NCBI GenBank assembly: GCA_002840785.1
Contig: PHCH01000061.1
Span: 1-42,964, forward strand
Source of the DNA: Betaproteobacteria bacterium HGW-Betaproteobacteria-4
GTDB lineage: Bacteria; Pseudomonadota; Gammaproteobacteria; Burkholderiales; Rhodocyclaceae
DNA: 42,964 bases
Direction: 5' to 3'
The notes beneath the pieces are model-generated. The model was not told where the DNA came from, made no database searches, and worked only from the letters and a program-made list of their open reading frames with translations. This document shows, in pieces, positions 18,357 through 27,002 of the stretch; the first letter of the stretch is position 1; every line of letters begins with the position of its first letter. The translations under genes and the position numbers were made by a program.

Positions 18357-20609
18357 TCAGAACTTGACGTTGAGGCCGGCATAGAACGAGCGGCCCATGC
18401 CGGGAACGGCGATACCGTAGGGCGTTGCCGTCGCGCTCATGGTCGTGCCCTGGCCGACATAGGCACCACCGAGCGGCAGGTAGTAGAACTTGTCGAACAG
18501 GTTTTCGACGCCAAAGTCGACGCGGACGCTTTTCCAGGTGTAGCTGGCGCGCAGGTGGGTCAGGCTGTAGCCGGGGGTGCTGATTTCATTGCGAACGCTC
18601 GACACGTCATTTTTGCCTTGAACCGAGACGAATTCGATGGCGTTGTTCCAGCCACCCATTTGCTGGGTCAGCGACAGCTTGAGATTGAGCGGCATGATGT
18701 TGTAGAGATTGCCGCCGGTGTCGCGGTTTTCGCCGCGTGTGTAGTTGAGCAAACCCTTCAGGCCGAATTCGCCGAATCCCGTGCTGGCCAGCGGCATGCG
18801 ACCGGAGAGGTCGAGACCGTAGAGGCGGGCGGACTGGTTCATGTATTTGAGGACCACGAACTGGTTGCTCACCGGGGTGGCAGTGGCGGTATTGGAGGTG
18901 GCTGTCCACTGAATGGCGTCGATGTAATCGTCGACGTGGGTGTAGAACGGCGTGGCCTTCACTTCCCAGCGGCGGTCCGGGGCGTGGAAGTCAAAGGTGG
19001 CCGAGGCGGTGTAGGCTTTTTCCGGCTTCAGGTCGGGATTGCCAATGTAGCCGTTGCCGTCGCCGACGAAATTGTTCATCACCGCAGCCATCGTCCAGGT
19101 GGACCAGGTGTAGCGTTCGTAAAGATTGGGTGAGCGGACCTTGCGCGCGACGCCGAACTCGATATCGGTGGTCGTGCTGGGCGTGTAGCGGGCGAGGGCG
19201 GTCAGGTCGACGTTGTCATCGTCGCGTTGGCGGTCGAGGGCGTTGAAGGCGGTGGCATCGCGATACTGGAAGCCCGTCGCGGCCAGTGCTGTGTTGTAGC
19301 CACGAACATCGCCGGCATCGCTGGAAACGCGCTCGTAGCGTGCGCCGAGCTGGGTCGTCCATTGTTTGCCGAAACGGCCTTCCCATTCGGCGAACATGCC
19401 GAGGCGACCGCGCTGGCCATCGTTGATGTTCCAGAACGTGCCGGGCGACATACCGCCGCCTGATGGTGTCCACCAGTCGTCCAGCGTGTAGTGCTGGTAG
19501 AGCGCGCCGACACGCAGCAGGGTGTTGGCGCTGAGGTCGATGTCGGCCTTCAGATTGACGCCGGTCGTTGTGCTGGCTGAGTACATGGGCATGCCGGAGG
19601 CGCATCCCCCCGGAGCCGGTGTACAGGGTGCGCCGTTGTACGACGGGTTACCCGAGAAGTACCAGTACTTCTTGTCGGCGCCGAAGTCCATGAAATGGTC
19701 GACGTCTTCGTAATAGGCACGGGCTTCCAGCATGCCCCAGTCGAACTGGCCGAGGTAGCGCAGGTTGACGCGTTTCTGCTCGTTGCCCAGCATGTCCATC
19801 CGCTGGTTGGGGTAGAGCTGCTCGGGGACGTCCTGGTAGCCGAACTTGGCTTCGACGAGGTGGTTGCCGCCGCGCAGGGCGAAGCCGAGCGTGTGTGTTT
19901 GCGATTCGTAGGCGGTCGAGCCGACTTCGTCGAGCGGCAGTGTGTGGCCGAGGCGGCCGGTCGCGGTGGTGGTCTTGAAATTGCCGCCAGCCGTGTAGTT
20001 GTCGGCCTTGGTATAGGCGCCGGTGTAGCTGACGCTGAAGTTTTCGGTGGCTGCCGTGGCGCCGACATTGCCGCCCAGCGCGTTGTTGTTGCTGCGGAAG
20101 AAGGCGCCGACCTCGCCCTTGGTGAGCAGGCCCTGGCCGGGCGCGGCGAATTGGGGGGCGGCTGTTTCGGCAACGATGCTGCCGCCGATGCTGTCACCGC
20201 CGACGCTGACTGGGGCGATGCCGGCGTAAACCTTGATCTGGCTGACGGCATTCGGGTCGAGGTAGGCGAGCGGCGGGTTCATGTGGTTCGGGCAGGTGGC
20301 GATGAAATCCATGCCGTCGACGCTGATGCGCAGGCGGTCGTCGGCCAGGCCGTGAATGGCGGGCAGGCTGGAGACGCCACCGGCGCCGTAGAGGCTGACG
20401 CCGGGGACATCCTGCAGGAGGGCGGCGGTATCACGGGTGACGGCATGCTTGGCGGCGATTTCGGCTTGCCCGACCTGGCGCGGGGTACTCGCTTCCGGAA
20501 TCCGGCTGGCGTTGACGACAACTTCGTTCAGCGTGCTCTGCGCGAAAGCAACGGGCGATGAAAAGACGACGGCCAGCGCGGCAGTCAGCGGACGAATGCG
20601 GTACCCCAT
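18357..20609 (-). CDS. TonB-dependent copper receptor, OprC/NosA-like
   Basis: 750 aa outer-membrane protein. Signal peptide at residues 1-24. A plug domain runs to about 160 (TLNEVVVNASRIPE, LQDVPGVSLYGAGG), then a beta barrel ending in the aromatic C-terminus YAGLNVKF. The plug holds CPNHM (Cys106, Met110), and the barrel holds HFM (about His305, Met307). This reproduces the CxxxM plus HxM copper site known in Pseudomonas OprC. Copper import is therefore the best call, possibly for nitrous oxide reductase or oxidase maturation. Neighbours are crp and tonB downstream and a perfect palindrome upstream. Confidence 0.88.
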   Translation of the reverse strand: MGYRIRPLTAALAVVFSSPVAFAQSTLNEVVVNASRIPEASTPRQVGQAEIAAKHAVTRDTAALLQDVPGVSLYGAGGVSSLPAIHGLADDRLRISVDGMDFIATCPNHMNPPLAYLDPNAVSQIKVYAGIAPVSVGGDSIGGSIVAETAAPQFAAPGQGLLTKGEVGAFFRSNNNALGGNVGATAATENFSVSYTGAYTKADNYTAGGNFKTTTATGRLGHTLPLDEVGSTAYESQTHTLGFALRGGNHLVEAKFGYQDVPEQLYPNQRMDMLGNEQKRVNLRYLGQFDWGMLEARAYYEDVDHFMDFGADKKYWYFSGNPSYNGAPCTPAPGGCASGMPMYSASTTTGVNLKADIDLSANTLLRVGALYQHYTLDDWWTPSGGGMSPGTFWNINDGQRGRLGMFAEWEGRFGKQWTTQLGARYERVSSDAGDVRGYNTALAATGFQYRDATAFNALDRQRDDDNVDLTALARYTPSTTTDIEFGVARKVRSPNLYERYTWSTWTMAAVMNNFVGDGNGYIGNPDLKPEKAYTASATFDFHAPDRRWEVKATPFYTHVDDYIDAIQWTATSNTATATPVSNQFVVLKYMNQSARLYGLDLSGRMPLASTGFGEFGLKGLLNYTRGENRDTGGNLYNIMPLNLKLSLTQQMGGWNNAIEFVSVQGKNDVSSVRNEISTPGYSLTHLRASYTWKSVRVDFGVENLFDKFYYLPLGGAYVGQGTTMSATATPYGIAVPGMGRSFYAGLNVKF

Positions 20610-20680
20610 GAAACTCTCCCTGATTTATTGGTTTATTAACGCGCGCTAATTTTCTGCGAGTTGGTTCTGCCGGGGAATGC

Positions 20681-20706
20681 GACAAATTGCCGCGCGGCAA
20701 TTTGTC
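20681..20706. promoter_or_regulatory. 26-bp perfect palindrome, candidate operator
   Basis: Half-site GACAAATTGCCGC (20681-20693) is followed immediately by its exact reverse complement (20694-20706). It lies between the divergent copper receptor gene and the Sel1 gene, about 72-97 nt upstream of the receptor start. It is a strong candidate binding site for the Crp/Fnr protein encoded downstream, or an RNA hairpin in a leader. Confidence 0.6.
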
Positions 20707-20771
20707 TAATTCCAAAGGGGGTGGTGGCGCCGTAGGATTCAGCCCTTCCTTTCCCGCGCCGGAGTCAGTCC

Positions 20772-21359
20772 ATGTCAGGAATGCCGATCCGCTTTCTGCT
20801 TGCTCTTTGGGTCTCGCTGACCAGCCTGTCCGCCATGGCCGGTACGGCCGACGACGACTTGCGAACGGCCGCCAAGCTGCACCGGGCTGGCGACACCGGG
20901 CCGGCGGTGGCGATCTGGAAAGACTGGGCGGCCAAGGGAAATGTCGATGCAGCCTACAACCTGGCGGTGATTCACCAGCACGCCGACGGTGTGCCGCTCG
21001 ACTATGCGGCGGCGCTGCGCTGGTACCGGCAGGCGGCCGACCAGGGCGACAAGGTGGCGCAGTTTCAGATCGGCTTGATGTACCAGAACGGTCAGGGCGT
21101 GGCGGCTGATGAAGCCGAGGCACACCGCTGGTTCACGATGCATCGCAAACACCATCTGCACCACGCCCATGAGCCGCAAATGGTCGCCTGGCGAGAGCAG
21201 GCGCTGGCCTTGATCGAGGAGCGCGACCGCCGTGAACAGGTAGCGGCATCGCGGGCCGGCTCAGCCCTGGTTGTCGCCGATCTCCGGCGCCGGGCCGGGC
21301 TTGATGCCGGGCGTCCGACCGAAACGGCGGCGCTGGAAACTACGACGACGATTCGCTGA
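20772..21359 (+). CDS. Secreted Sel1-like repeat protein
   Basis: 195 aa. Signal peptide at about residues 1-23 (RFLLALWVSLTSLSAMAG). Two to three Sel1/TPR-like repeats follow (AIWKDWAAKGNVDAAYNLAVI, ALRWYRQAADQGDKVAQFQI, YQNGQGVAADEAEAHRWF), a fold for protein-protein contacts. A His-rich patch (HRKHHLHHAHEP) lies at about 120-131 and could bind metal, which is interesting next to a copper receptor, but this is speculation. Divergent from that receptor, so perhaps co-regulated through the palindrome. Confidence 0.75.
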   Translation: MSGMPIRFLLALWVSLTSLSAMAGTADDDLRTAAKLHRAGDTGPAVAIWKDWAAKGNVDAAYNLAVIHQHADGVPLDYAAALRWYRQAADQGDKVAQFQIGLMYQNGQGVAADEAEAHRWFTMHRKHHLHHAHEPQMVAWREQALALIEERDRREQVAASRAGSALVVADLRRRAGLDAGRPTETAALETTTTIR

Positions 21360-21370
21360 GCGCCGCCGGC

Positions 21371-21407
21371 ATTTCGATTTTGGCCATTTTTTCCGGTTGA
21401 CCGTAGC
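21371..21407 (-). repeat. 37-bp dispersed motif, copy between the Sel1 gene and ptsI
   Basis: Perfect core on the minus strand followed by AAAAAA, TGGCC, AAAATCGAAAT. It begins 11 nt after the Sel1 stop and lies 48-84 nt downstream of the convergent ptsI. This is the best match to the consensus outside genes. Confidence 0.85.
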
Positions 21408-21454
21408 ATCCGGCTGCGCCGGGCGGGTGGTCGATTCCCCGGCGGCCAGCCGCC

Positions 21455-23209
21455 TCAGCTGGCGCTAACGCCGTTCAGCTTGTCGAGCGCTTCGCGCAAT
21501 TTGCCGGGTTCGTCGAGGCGCAGCATCTTGCGGACGTTGGGGGCGATGTCGTTGACCTCAGCCTTGAGCACGCGGTTTTTGACCTTGAGGATCTGCGACG
21601 GGTGCATCGAAAAAATGCGCAGGCCCATGCCGAGCAGCAGGCGGGTCAGACTCGGGTCGCCGGCCATTTCGCCGCAAACCGAGACGGGGATTTCGGCTTT
21701 TTCCGCCATCGACAGGGTGTGGGCGAGCAACATCAGTACGGCCGGGTGCAGCGGGTCGTAGAGGGCGGCGACCTGCTCGTCGGAGCGGTCGATGGCCAGG
21801 GTGTATTGGATCAGGTCGTTGGTGCCGATCGACAGGAAATCGAGGCGGCGCAGGAAGAGGCCGACGGCCAGCGCGGCGGCGGGAATCTCGATCATGCCGC
21901 CGACTTCGATGTTTTCGTCGAAAGTCACCTTCTCGCCGCGCAGGCTCGATTTGGCCTGCTCGAGGGCGGCCAGCGTCTGGTCGATTTCGTGGGCGTGGGC
22001 AAGCATCGGGATGAGCAGCTTGATCGGGCCGTATTTCGAGGCACGCAGGATGGCCCGCAGCTGCGTCTGGAACATGCGCGGCTCGGCCAGCGACAGGCGG
22101 ATGGCCCGGCGGCCGAGGGCCGGGTTGGTCTTGACGCGGTCGCCGGCCGTCGTTTCCGGGCGCAGATCCTTGTCGTTGCCGAGGTCGAAGGTGCGGATGG
22201 TGACCGGCCGGCCGGCCATGCCCTTGACCACTTTCTTGTAGGCCTCGTACTGCTCGCGCTCGTCGGGCATGTCGCCGCGGTCGAGAAAGAGAAATTCGGT
22301 GCGGAACAGGCCGATCCCCTCGGCGCCGGCATCGAGGGCGACGGGCACGTCGTTGGGCAGTTCGATGTTGGCGTAGAGCGCCACCGGCACGCCGTCGATG
22401 GTTTCCGACTTGGCCGTCTTGAGGCGCTTGAGCTTGGATTTTTCCAGCTCGATCTGTTCCTTGCGCAGCTGGTATTCGTCCAGCACGCGCTGATCGGGAT
22501 TGACGATGACGACGCCGCGCAGGCCGTCGACGATCAGTTGCTCGCCATCGCGGATCAGGCCGCGGGCGTTTTCCAGGCCGAGCACGGCCGGGATCGCCAT
22601 GCTGCGGGCGAGGATGGAAGTATGCGAGGTGGCGCCGCCGACATCGGTGATGAAGGCGGCGAAACGGTGGTCCTTGAAAGCGATGGTGTCGGCTGGCGAA
22701 AGGTCGTGGGCGACGATGATCAGCGCCTCTTCCTTCGAACTCTTGGCCGCCTTCAGGGCGGCGCGGCGGGGGTGGCCGAGCAGTTCCTTGACGACGCGCT
22801 CGACGACCTGGACGACGTCGAACTTGCGCTCGCGCAGGTAAAGATCGTCGAACTGCTCGAACTGATCGACCAGGTGTTCCATCTGCTGGACGAGCGCCCA
22901 TTCGGCATTGCACCGGCGCTCACGGATGATGTCGCGCGGCTTTTCGGCCAGCTCCGGGTCTTCGAGGAACATCGTGTGAATGTCGATGAAGGCATTGAGC
23001 TCGGCCGGCGCGTGTTCGGTGCTCTCCTTCATCTGGATCAACTCTTCCTTGACCGCCTTGATGGCGTCGTCGAAGCGCTCGAGTTCCTTGTCCACCATGC
23101 GCGGCGCCAGGGTCAGGTGAGCCACCTCGAGCGTCGCATGCGACATGAGCATGGCCCGCCCGATGGCGATGCCGCCGGAAACGCCCAGGCCGTGCAGGAT
23201 GAAGCTCAT
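21455..23209 (-). CDS. ptsI: Phosphoenolpyruvate-protein phosphotransferase (enzyme I)
   Basis: 584 aa. Enzyme I autophosphorylates from PEP and passes the phosphate to HPr. The active-site histidine is in GGATSHTSILARS at about residues 183-195. The PEP-binding block EGIGLFRTEFLFLDR and the C-terminal SIGTNDLIQYTLAIDR and VSVCGEMAGD (catalytic Cys) are intact. Follows ptsH and a IIA gene on the same strand. Confidence 0.95.
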   Translation of the reverse strand: MSFILHGLGVSGGIAIGRAMLMSHATLEVAHLTLAPRMVDKELERFDDAIKAVKEELIQMKESTEHAPAELNAFIDIHTMFLEDPELAEKPRDIIRERRCNAEWALVQQMEHLVDQFEQFDDLYLRERKFDVVQVVERVVKELLGHPRRAALKAAKSSKEEALIIVAHDLSPADTIAFKDHRFAAFITDVGGATSHTSILARSMAIPAVLGLENARGLIRDGEQLIVDGLRGVVIVNPDQRVLDEYQLRKEQIELEKSKLKRLKTAKSETIDGVPVALYANIELPNDVPVALDAGAEGIGLFRTEFLFLDRGDMPDEREQYEAYKKVVKGMAGRPVTIRTFDLGNDKDLRPETTAGDRVKTNPALGRRAIRLSLAEPRMFQTQLRAILRASKYGPIKLLIPMLAHAHEIDQTLAALEQAKSSLRGEKVTFDENIEVGGMIEIPAAALAVGLFLRRLDFLSIGTNDLIQYTLAIDRSDEQVAALYDPLHPAVLMLLAHTLSMAEKAEIPVSVCGEMAGDPSLTRLLLGMGLRIFSMHPSQILKVKNRVLKAEVNDIAPNVRKMLRLDEPGKLREALDKLNGVSAS

Positions 23210-23248
23210 CGTGCGACCTTTCGCCGGGCCGCCCCAAGCAAGGTCGAC

Positions 23249-23263
23249 GCCCCCTCGGGGGGC
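23249..23263. repeat. G/C hairpin of a common betaproteobacterial intergenic type
   Basis: GCCCCC and GGGGGGC face each other across a 2-3 nt turn within a C/G-rich spacer (23226-23288) between ptsH and ptsI. The surrounding wording (GCCGCCCCAAG, GGGGGGCAGCGAGCC) resembles intergenic repeats I recall from Rhodocyclales and Burkholderiales. No second copy is in the window. Confidence 0.4.
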
Positions 23264-23295
23264 AGCGAGCCGGGCGAGCGTGGGGGTCTAAACAT

Positions 23296-23565
23296 TTATT
23301 CCCCCTCGCCGAAATAGTCGGCGATCAAGGCGAGCAGGGCCGCCATGGCCTCGGCTTCGTCGGCCCCGTCGGTTTCGATGGTCACCTTGGAACCCTTGCC
23401 GGCGGCAAGCATCATGACGCCCATGATGCTCTTGGCATTGATGCGCCGCGTACCCTTGCTCATCGCCACCTCGCACTTGAATTTGCCGGCCAACTGGGTC
23501 AGCTTGGCGGAGGCGCGGGCGTGCAGGCCGAGCTTGTTGATGATTTCGGTTTCGGTAGTCAGCAT
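23296..23565 (-). CDS. ptsH: Phosphocarrier protein HPr
   Basis: 89 aa. The phosphorylated histidine is in NKLGLHARAS (His15), and the regulatory serine region KSIMGVMMLAAGKG is at about residues 45-58. Receives phosphate from EI and hands it to the IIA protein encoded 5 nt upstream. No sugar-specific membrane IIC is nearby, so the cascade is probably regulatory. Confidence 0.95.
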   Translation of the reverse strand: MLTTETEIINKLGLHARASAKLTQLAGKFKCEVAMSKGTRRINAKSIMGVMMLAAGKGSKVTIETDGADEAEAMAALLALIADYFGEGE

Positions 23566-23570
23566 ATTTT

Positions 23571-23960
23571 TCAGTGGTCCAGCATGTTGATGATGCCGTC
23601 GCGGCCGCCATCGCGGGCACGGACGAGCAGGGTTTCCATGCCTTTGTCGCGGTAAGTCAGGGCGCGCAACAGCATGGGCATATTGACGCCGGTCAGACCT
23701 TCGACCCGGCCCCGTTCAAGCAACTTTAGCGCAAGGTTGGACGGAGAGGCGCCAAAAATATCGCTCAGGATCAGCACGCCGTCGCCCGTGTCGACCAGAG
23801 AGAGCATGTCGCGCGCCGTCGGCAGCATGTCGAGCGGGTCATCCTGGGCGGTCAGGCCGAGCTGCATCACTTGCGGCGGACGCTTGTTGAGCACATGGCT
23901 GACGTTCTGGAGGAGCGCCTCGCCATAGCTGCCGTGGGTGATGAGAAGGATGCCGATCAT
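23571..23960 (-). CDS. PTS mannose-family IIA domain protein
   Basis: 129 aa from MIGILLITHGSYGEALL, with the phosphorylatable histidine at position 9. The fold signature DGVLILSDIFGASPSNLAL and the later GVNMPMLLRAL match the EIIA-Man family (PF03610). It is a stand-alone IIA without IIB or IIC; such proteins in betaproteobacteria accept phosphate from HPr and act in regulation. The longer ORF reaching 24404 in this frame has no support upstream. Confidence 0.88.
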   Translation of the reverse strand: MIGILLITHGSYGEALLQNVSHVLNKRPPQVMQLGLTAQDDPLDMLPTARDMLSLVDTGDGVLILSDIFGASPSNLALKLLERGRVEGLTGVNMPMLLRALTYRDKGMETLLVRARDGGRDGIINMLDH

Positions 23961-23983
23961 GCATCCGATTCTAACCCAGCCTC

Positions 23984-24871
23984 TCAGCGTCGGCTGACGA
24001 CCAGAATGCCGATGACGACCAGTGCGGCGCCGGCCATCTGCGCCAGCGAAATCGATTCGCCGAGCAGCCACCAGCCGAAGCCTATGGTCAGCATCGGCCC
24101 GACCATGCCGAACAGCGAAGCCTGGCCGGCGCCGATCCGGCGGATCGCTGCCGATTGCGCGAAGACCGGGACGATGGTGGCGAACACCGCCATGGCCAGC
24201 CCCCAGCCATAGACCGGCAATGGCTGGATGAAGGCGGTGAGCGGGTGCGAGGCGGAAAAATGGGCCAGCGTCACGGCCGACGAAACGAGCATGGCCAGGG
24301 CCGAAAAGCGCATGGCGCCAAGGCGGGCGATCATCGGCCCGCTGCCTGCCAGATAGAGCGCATACGACACGCTGGAGCCGAAGACCAGGGCGCCGCCGAT
24401 CCACACGCTGCGCGCCTCGCCGAGGCCGAGGTCATGCACGAAGGCGAAGCCGATGCCGAGGTAGCACAGGGCAACGGCGATCACTTCGCGCCGGGTGAAG
24501 GGCTTGCCCTGAAAGAGCACGCCGATCAGGATGGTCAGCGTCGGGTAGGTAAAAAGAATCAGCCGTTCGAGGCCGGCCGAAATGTACTCGAGGCCCCAGA
24601 AGTCGAGAATGCTCGCCCCGTAATAGCCGAGGCAGCCGAGAGCGAACAGCTTGAGCCAGTCATCGCGCGTCAGGCTGGCGCCGGCCCTCTGCCCGGCCAG
24701 CCCGACCCACAGAAAAACCGGTAGCGCGAAACCCATGCGCAGGGCGAGCAAGGTGATGGCATCGACGCCATAGGGATAGGCCAGCTTGACGAAGATTGCC
24801 TTGAGCGAAAAGCCGAGCGCGGCGATGAGCGCCAGACCTGCACCATAAGCATTCGATTTTTCCAAAGCCAT
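23984..24871 (-). CDS. EamA-family (DMT superfamily) transporter
   Basis: 295 aa, about ten hydrophobic helices in two EamA repeats (first GLALIAALGFSLKAIFVKLAYP, second GGALVFGSSVSYALYLAGSG with final AGAALVVIGILVVSRR). Members export amino acids or metabolites; the substrate cannot be read. Divergent from a LysR gene, a frequent regulator-exporter pairing, so that regulator may control it. Ends 23 nt before the IIA gene start. Confidence 0.85.
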   Translation of the reverse strand: MALEKSNAYGAGLALIAALGFSLKAIFVKLAYPYGVDAITLLALRMGFALPVFLWVGLAGQRAGASLTRDDWLKLFALGCLGYYGASILDFWGLEYISAGLERLILFTYPTLTILIGVLFQGKPFTRREVIAVALCYLGIGFAFVHDLGLGEARSVWIGGALVFGSSVSYALYLAGSGPMIARLGAMRFSALAMLVSSAVTLAHFSASHPLTAFIQPLPVYGWGLAMAVFATIVPVFAQSAAIRRIGAGQASLFGMVGPMLTIGFGWWLLGESISLAQMAGAALVVIGILVVSRR

Positions 24872-24926
24872 TCCCGGGTTGATGTGAGCCAGATGCGATT
24901 AAAAGCCCCATTGGTGTGGCGGGCAA

Positions 24927-24940
24927 TTGGTATTATCCAA
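24927..24940. promoter_or_regulatory. Inverted repeat between eamA and lysR
   Basis: TTGG-N6-CCAA in the 83-nt divergent gap. LysR proteins bind short dyads upstream of their own gene, so this is a plausible but weak operator. Confidence 0.35.
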
Positions 24941-24954
24941 ACCGAGCATTCGTT

Positions 24955-25863
24955 ATGGACGAAACCATGCGCTACGATCTCCCCGACCTCCGGCTCGTTG
25001 CCGCCATCGCCGATTCAGGCAGCCTGACCCGCGCTGCCGAACAGGTCCATCTGGCGCCGTCGTCGGCCAGCCACCGGTTGACGCAGCTCGAAGCCGCCCT
25101 CGGCGTGCCGCTCTTCGCCCGCCATGCCCGCGGCCTGACGCCGACGGCGGCCGGCGAATCGCTGCTCCGCCACGCCCGGCAAGTCTTCGCCCAGCTCGAA
25201 CAGATGCACGCCGATCTGGCGCCCTACGCCAGCGGCCTGAACAGCCAGGTCACGGTCTTTGCCAACACCAACGCCATCAACTGTTTCCTGCCCGAAGACC
25301 TCGGCGATTTCCTGCGCGAACATCCGCGCGTCCGGGTCAGCCTTGAAGAGCAGCCGAGCCCGGCGATCATTCAGGCCGTGGTGGCCGGGCAGGTCGATAT
25401 CGGTGTGGTGGCCTCGGAAGTCGGGCTGACCGGCGTCGAAACCCGACCCTATCGGCAGGACCGGTTGGTCCTCATCGTCGCCCCCGGCCACCCACTGGCC
25501 GACAAAAGCCAACTGGCCTTTGCCGACGTGCTCGGCGAACCCTTCGTCTGCCTGCACGCCGGCAGCGCCATTCACACCTTCATGATGAACCATGCCGCCC
25601 GCCTCGGCAGCCGGCTCGACGTGCGCATTCAGGTGCGCAGTTTCAGCGCCGTCTGCCGCATGGTGGCGGCCGGCGTCGGCATCGGCATGGTGCCGCGCTC
25701 GGCTACGGTCGACGGCATAAAAACGATAGAAATCACCGACCCCTGGGCGCCGCGCGATCTGCAGCTGTGCGTTCGTTCGCGGGCCGCCCTGAGCCCGGCG
25801 GCGGCCGCCCTTTTCGACCATCTGGCCGGCAAGGGCGGCGCTGAAATTACAGCGGGCGCTTGA
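24955..25863 (+). CDS. LysR-family transcriptional regulator
   Basis: 302 aa from ATG 24955; ATG 24967 (MRYDLPDLRLV) is equally possible. An N-terminal winged helix-turn-helix (LRLVAAIADSGSLTRAAEQVHLAPSSASHRLTQLEAALGVPLFARHARGLTPTAAG) is followed by a periplasmic-binding-like effector domain. Divergent from the EamA exporter. Around codons for ATVDGIKTIEI the base usage turns AT-rich with two ATA codons, and the DNA there carries a degenerate version of the dispersed motif (GCTACGGTCGAC at 25702). Confidence 0.9.
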   Translation: MDETMRYDLPDLRLVAAIADSGSLTRAAEQVHLAPSSASHRLTQLEAALGVPLFARHARGLTPTAAGESLLRHARQVFAQLEQMHADLAPYASGLNSQVTVFANTNAINCFLPEDLGDFLREHPRVRVSLEEQPSPAIIQAVVAGQVDIGVVASEVGLTGVETRPYRQDRLVLIVAPGHPLADKSQLAFADVLGEPFVCLHAGSAIHTFMMNHAARLGSRLDVRIQVRSFSAVCRMVAAGVGIGMVPRSATVDGIKTIEITDPWAPRDLQLCVRSRAALSPAAAALFDHLAGKGGAEITAGA

Positions 25864-26413
25864 CGGTCAGCGCACCACGAATTTGGCCCTTGCTGTAGCC
25901 GGTTGCCTGATCATGCGGGTAGCTCTCGGCCAGCTTGGCCTTGAGGCCGACCTCCATGCCATCGACCGCGCCGTGGCACTTGAGGCAAACGTCGCCGACC
26001 GGCAGCGCCTTCATGTAGCGGAAGACCTGTTTGCCGTCGATGCTGACGATCTCGCTCTTTTCCATCGTGTCGATCTTCTCGCCATTGGCAGCGCGAATGT
26101 TGAAGTCGGCCAGCTGGCGAACTTCCCACAGATCCGGCGTGCCGCGCTCGGCGTTGCGCGTCTTGAGGCTGACGCGACGAATGTCCCAACCGGTTTCCTG
26201 GCGCTTGGCCTTGATCAGCTCCGGCGCCTGTTCCTTGCACACCGGAATCGCCCCGGCCACACCCTTTTCGGCGACGGCTTCCTGCATGGCATTGACTACC
26301 TTGGGGACGACCGGCAGCACGGCTTTCTTGGTTTCTGCGGTCAGCGCGCCGATGTTCTGGGCCAGGGCAGGCAGGGCGGCAAAGAGCAGGGCGGCGGGAA
26401 GAAAAGCTTTCAT
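25847..26413 (-). CDS. Periplasmic c-type haem protein, DUF3365 family
   Basis: 188 aa from MKAFLPAALLFAALPALAQ, a clear signal peptide. A single CxxCH haem site (CLKCH) lies near residue 150, following GKQVFRYMKALPVGD. The region around ETGWDIRRVSLKTRNAERGTPDLWE is the DUF3365 signature (Tll0287-like haem sensors and cytochromes). Likely a periplasmic mono-haem sensor or electron carrier. Convergent with the LysR gene: the stop codons overlap by about 17 nt. Confidence 0.85.
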   Translation of the reverse strand: MKAFLPAALLFAALPALAQNIGALTAETKKAVLPVVPKVVNAMQEAVAEKGVAGAIPVCKEQAPELIKAKRQETGWDIRRVSLKTRNAERGTPDLWEVRQLADFNIRAANGEKIDTMEKSEIVSIDGKQVFRYMKALPVGDVCLKCHGAVDGMEVGLKAKLAESYPHDQATGYSKGQIRGALTVKRPL

Positions 26414-26505
26414 GGCGGACTCCAATGCGAATTAGAAAACGCTTATTTTATGCCGGCTTGATGACAGTCCGGCGATTTCCCGGTTGGCCAGCCGCCCGGC
26501 GCCGC

Positions 26506-26913
26506 TCAGTCCTCGGGTGCGGGCTGAGCAGCCATGATTTGCGGCAGATTTCCTTCGATCCAGTCGGCCAGAGCTTCGACCTTGAGGGCGACTTCGTGGC
26601 CAAGCGGGGTCAGGCTGTATTCGACGTGGGGTGGGACGACCGGGTAGGCCTTGCGGGCGACGAAGCCGTCGCCTTCCAGCCATTTCAGGGTTTGCGCGAG
26701 CATGCGTTCGCTGACGCCAGCCGTCTTGCGGCGCAGGTCGCTGAAGCGGTGGGTGCCGCCGAGCAAGGCGACGAGGACGAGCACGCCCCAGCGGCTGGTG
26801 ACGTGTTTGAGGACGTCGCGCGACGGGCATTTCTCGGCGAACAGGTCACCCCGGCGCATCCGCGCCGACAGTGTGGAAGACGCCTCGGTGATTTGCGGGC
26901 TGTCGTTGTGCAT
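26506..26913 (-). CDS. HxlR-family transcriptional regulator (QorR-like)
   Basis: 135 aa winged helix-turn-helix protein: CPSRDVLKHVTSRWGVLVLVALLGGTHRFSDLRRKTAGVSERMLAQTLKWLEGDGFVARKAYP is the HxlR core, including a single redox-candidate cysteine near residue 29. Divergent from qorB, the same pairing as E. coli ytfH-ytfG, and the operator-like repeats between them suggest it represses both genes until quinone or electrophile stress. Confidence 0.9.
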   Translation of the reverse strand: MHNDSPQITEASSTLSARMRRGDLFAEKCPSRDVLKHVTSRWGVLVLVALLGGTHRFSDLRRKTAGVSERMLAQTLKWLEGDGFVARKAYPVVPPHVEYSLTPLGHEVALKVEALADWIEGNLPQIMAAQPAPED

Positions 26914-26915
26914 GG

Positions 26916-26954
26916 GTACTTACCTTTATGTGCGTACTTACTAAAAATTAGTAC
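26916..26954. promoter_or_regulatory. HxlR-type operator region
   Basis: Two direct GTACTTAC repeats (26916-26923 and 26934-26941) lie 18 nt apart. The second overlaps a perfect inverted repeat TACTAA-AAA-TTAGTA (26939-26953), further framed by GTAC at both ends. HxlR proteins such as YodB bind TACT-N7-AGTA-like boxes. The first repeat covers the leader of the regulator gene, consistent with autorepression. Confidence 0.6.
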
Positions 26955-27002
26955 GGTTGGTATTCTGCCATTTCTCCTCAACCAACCCAAGGAATTTCAA
27001 CC

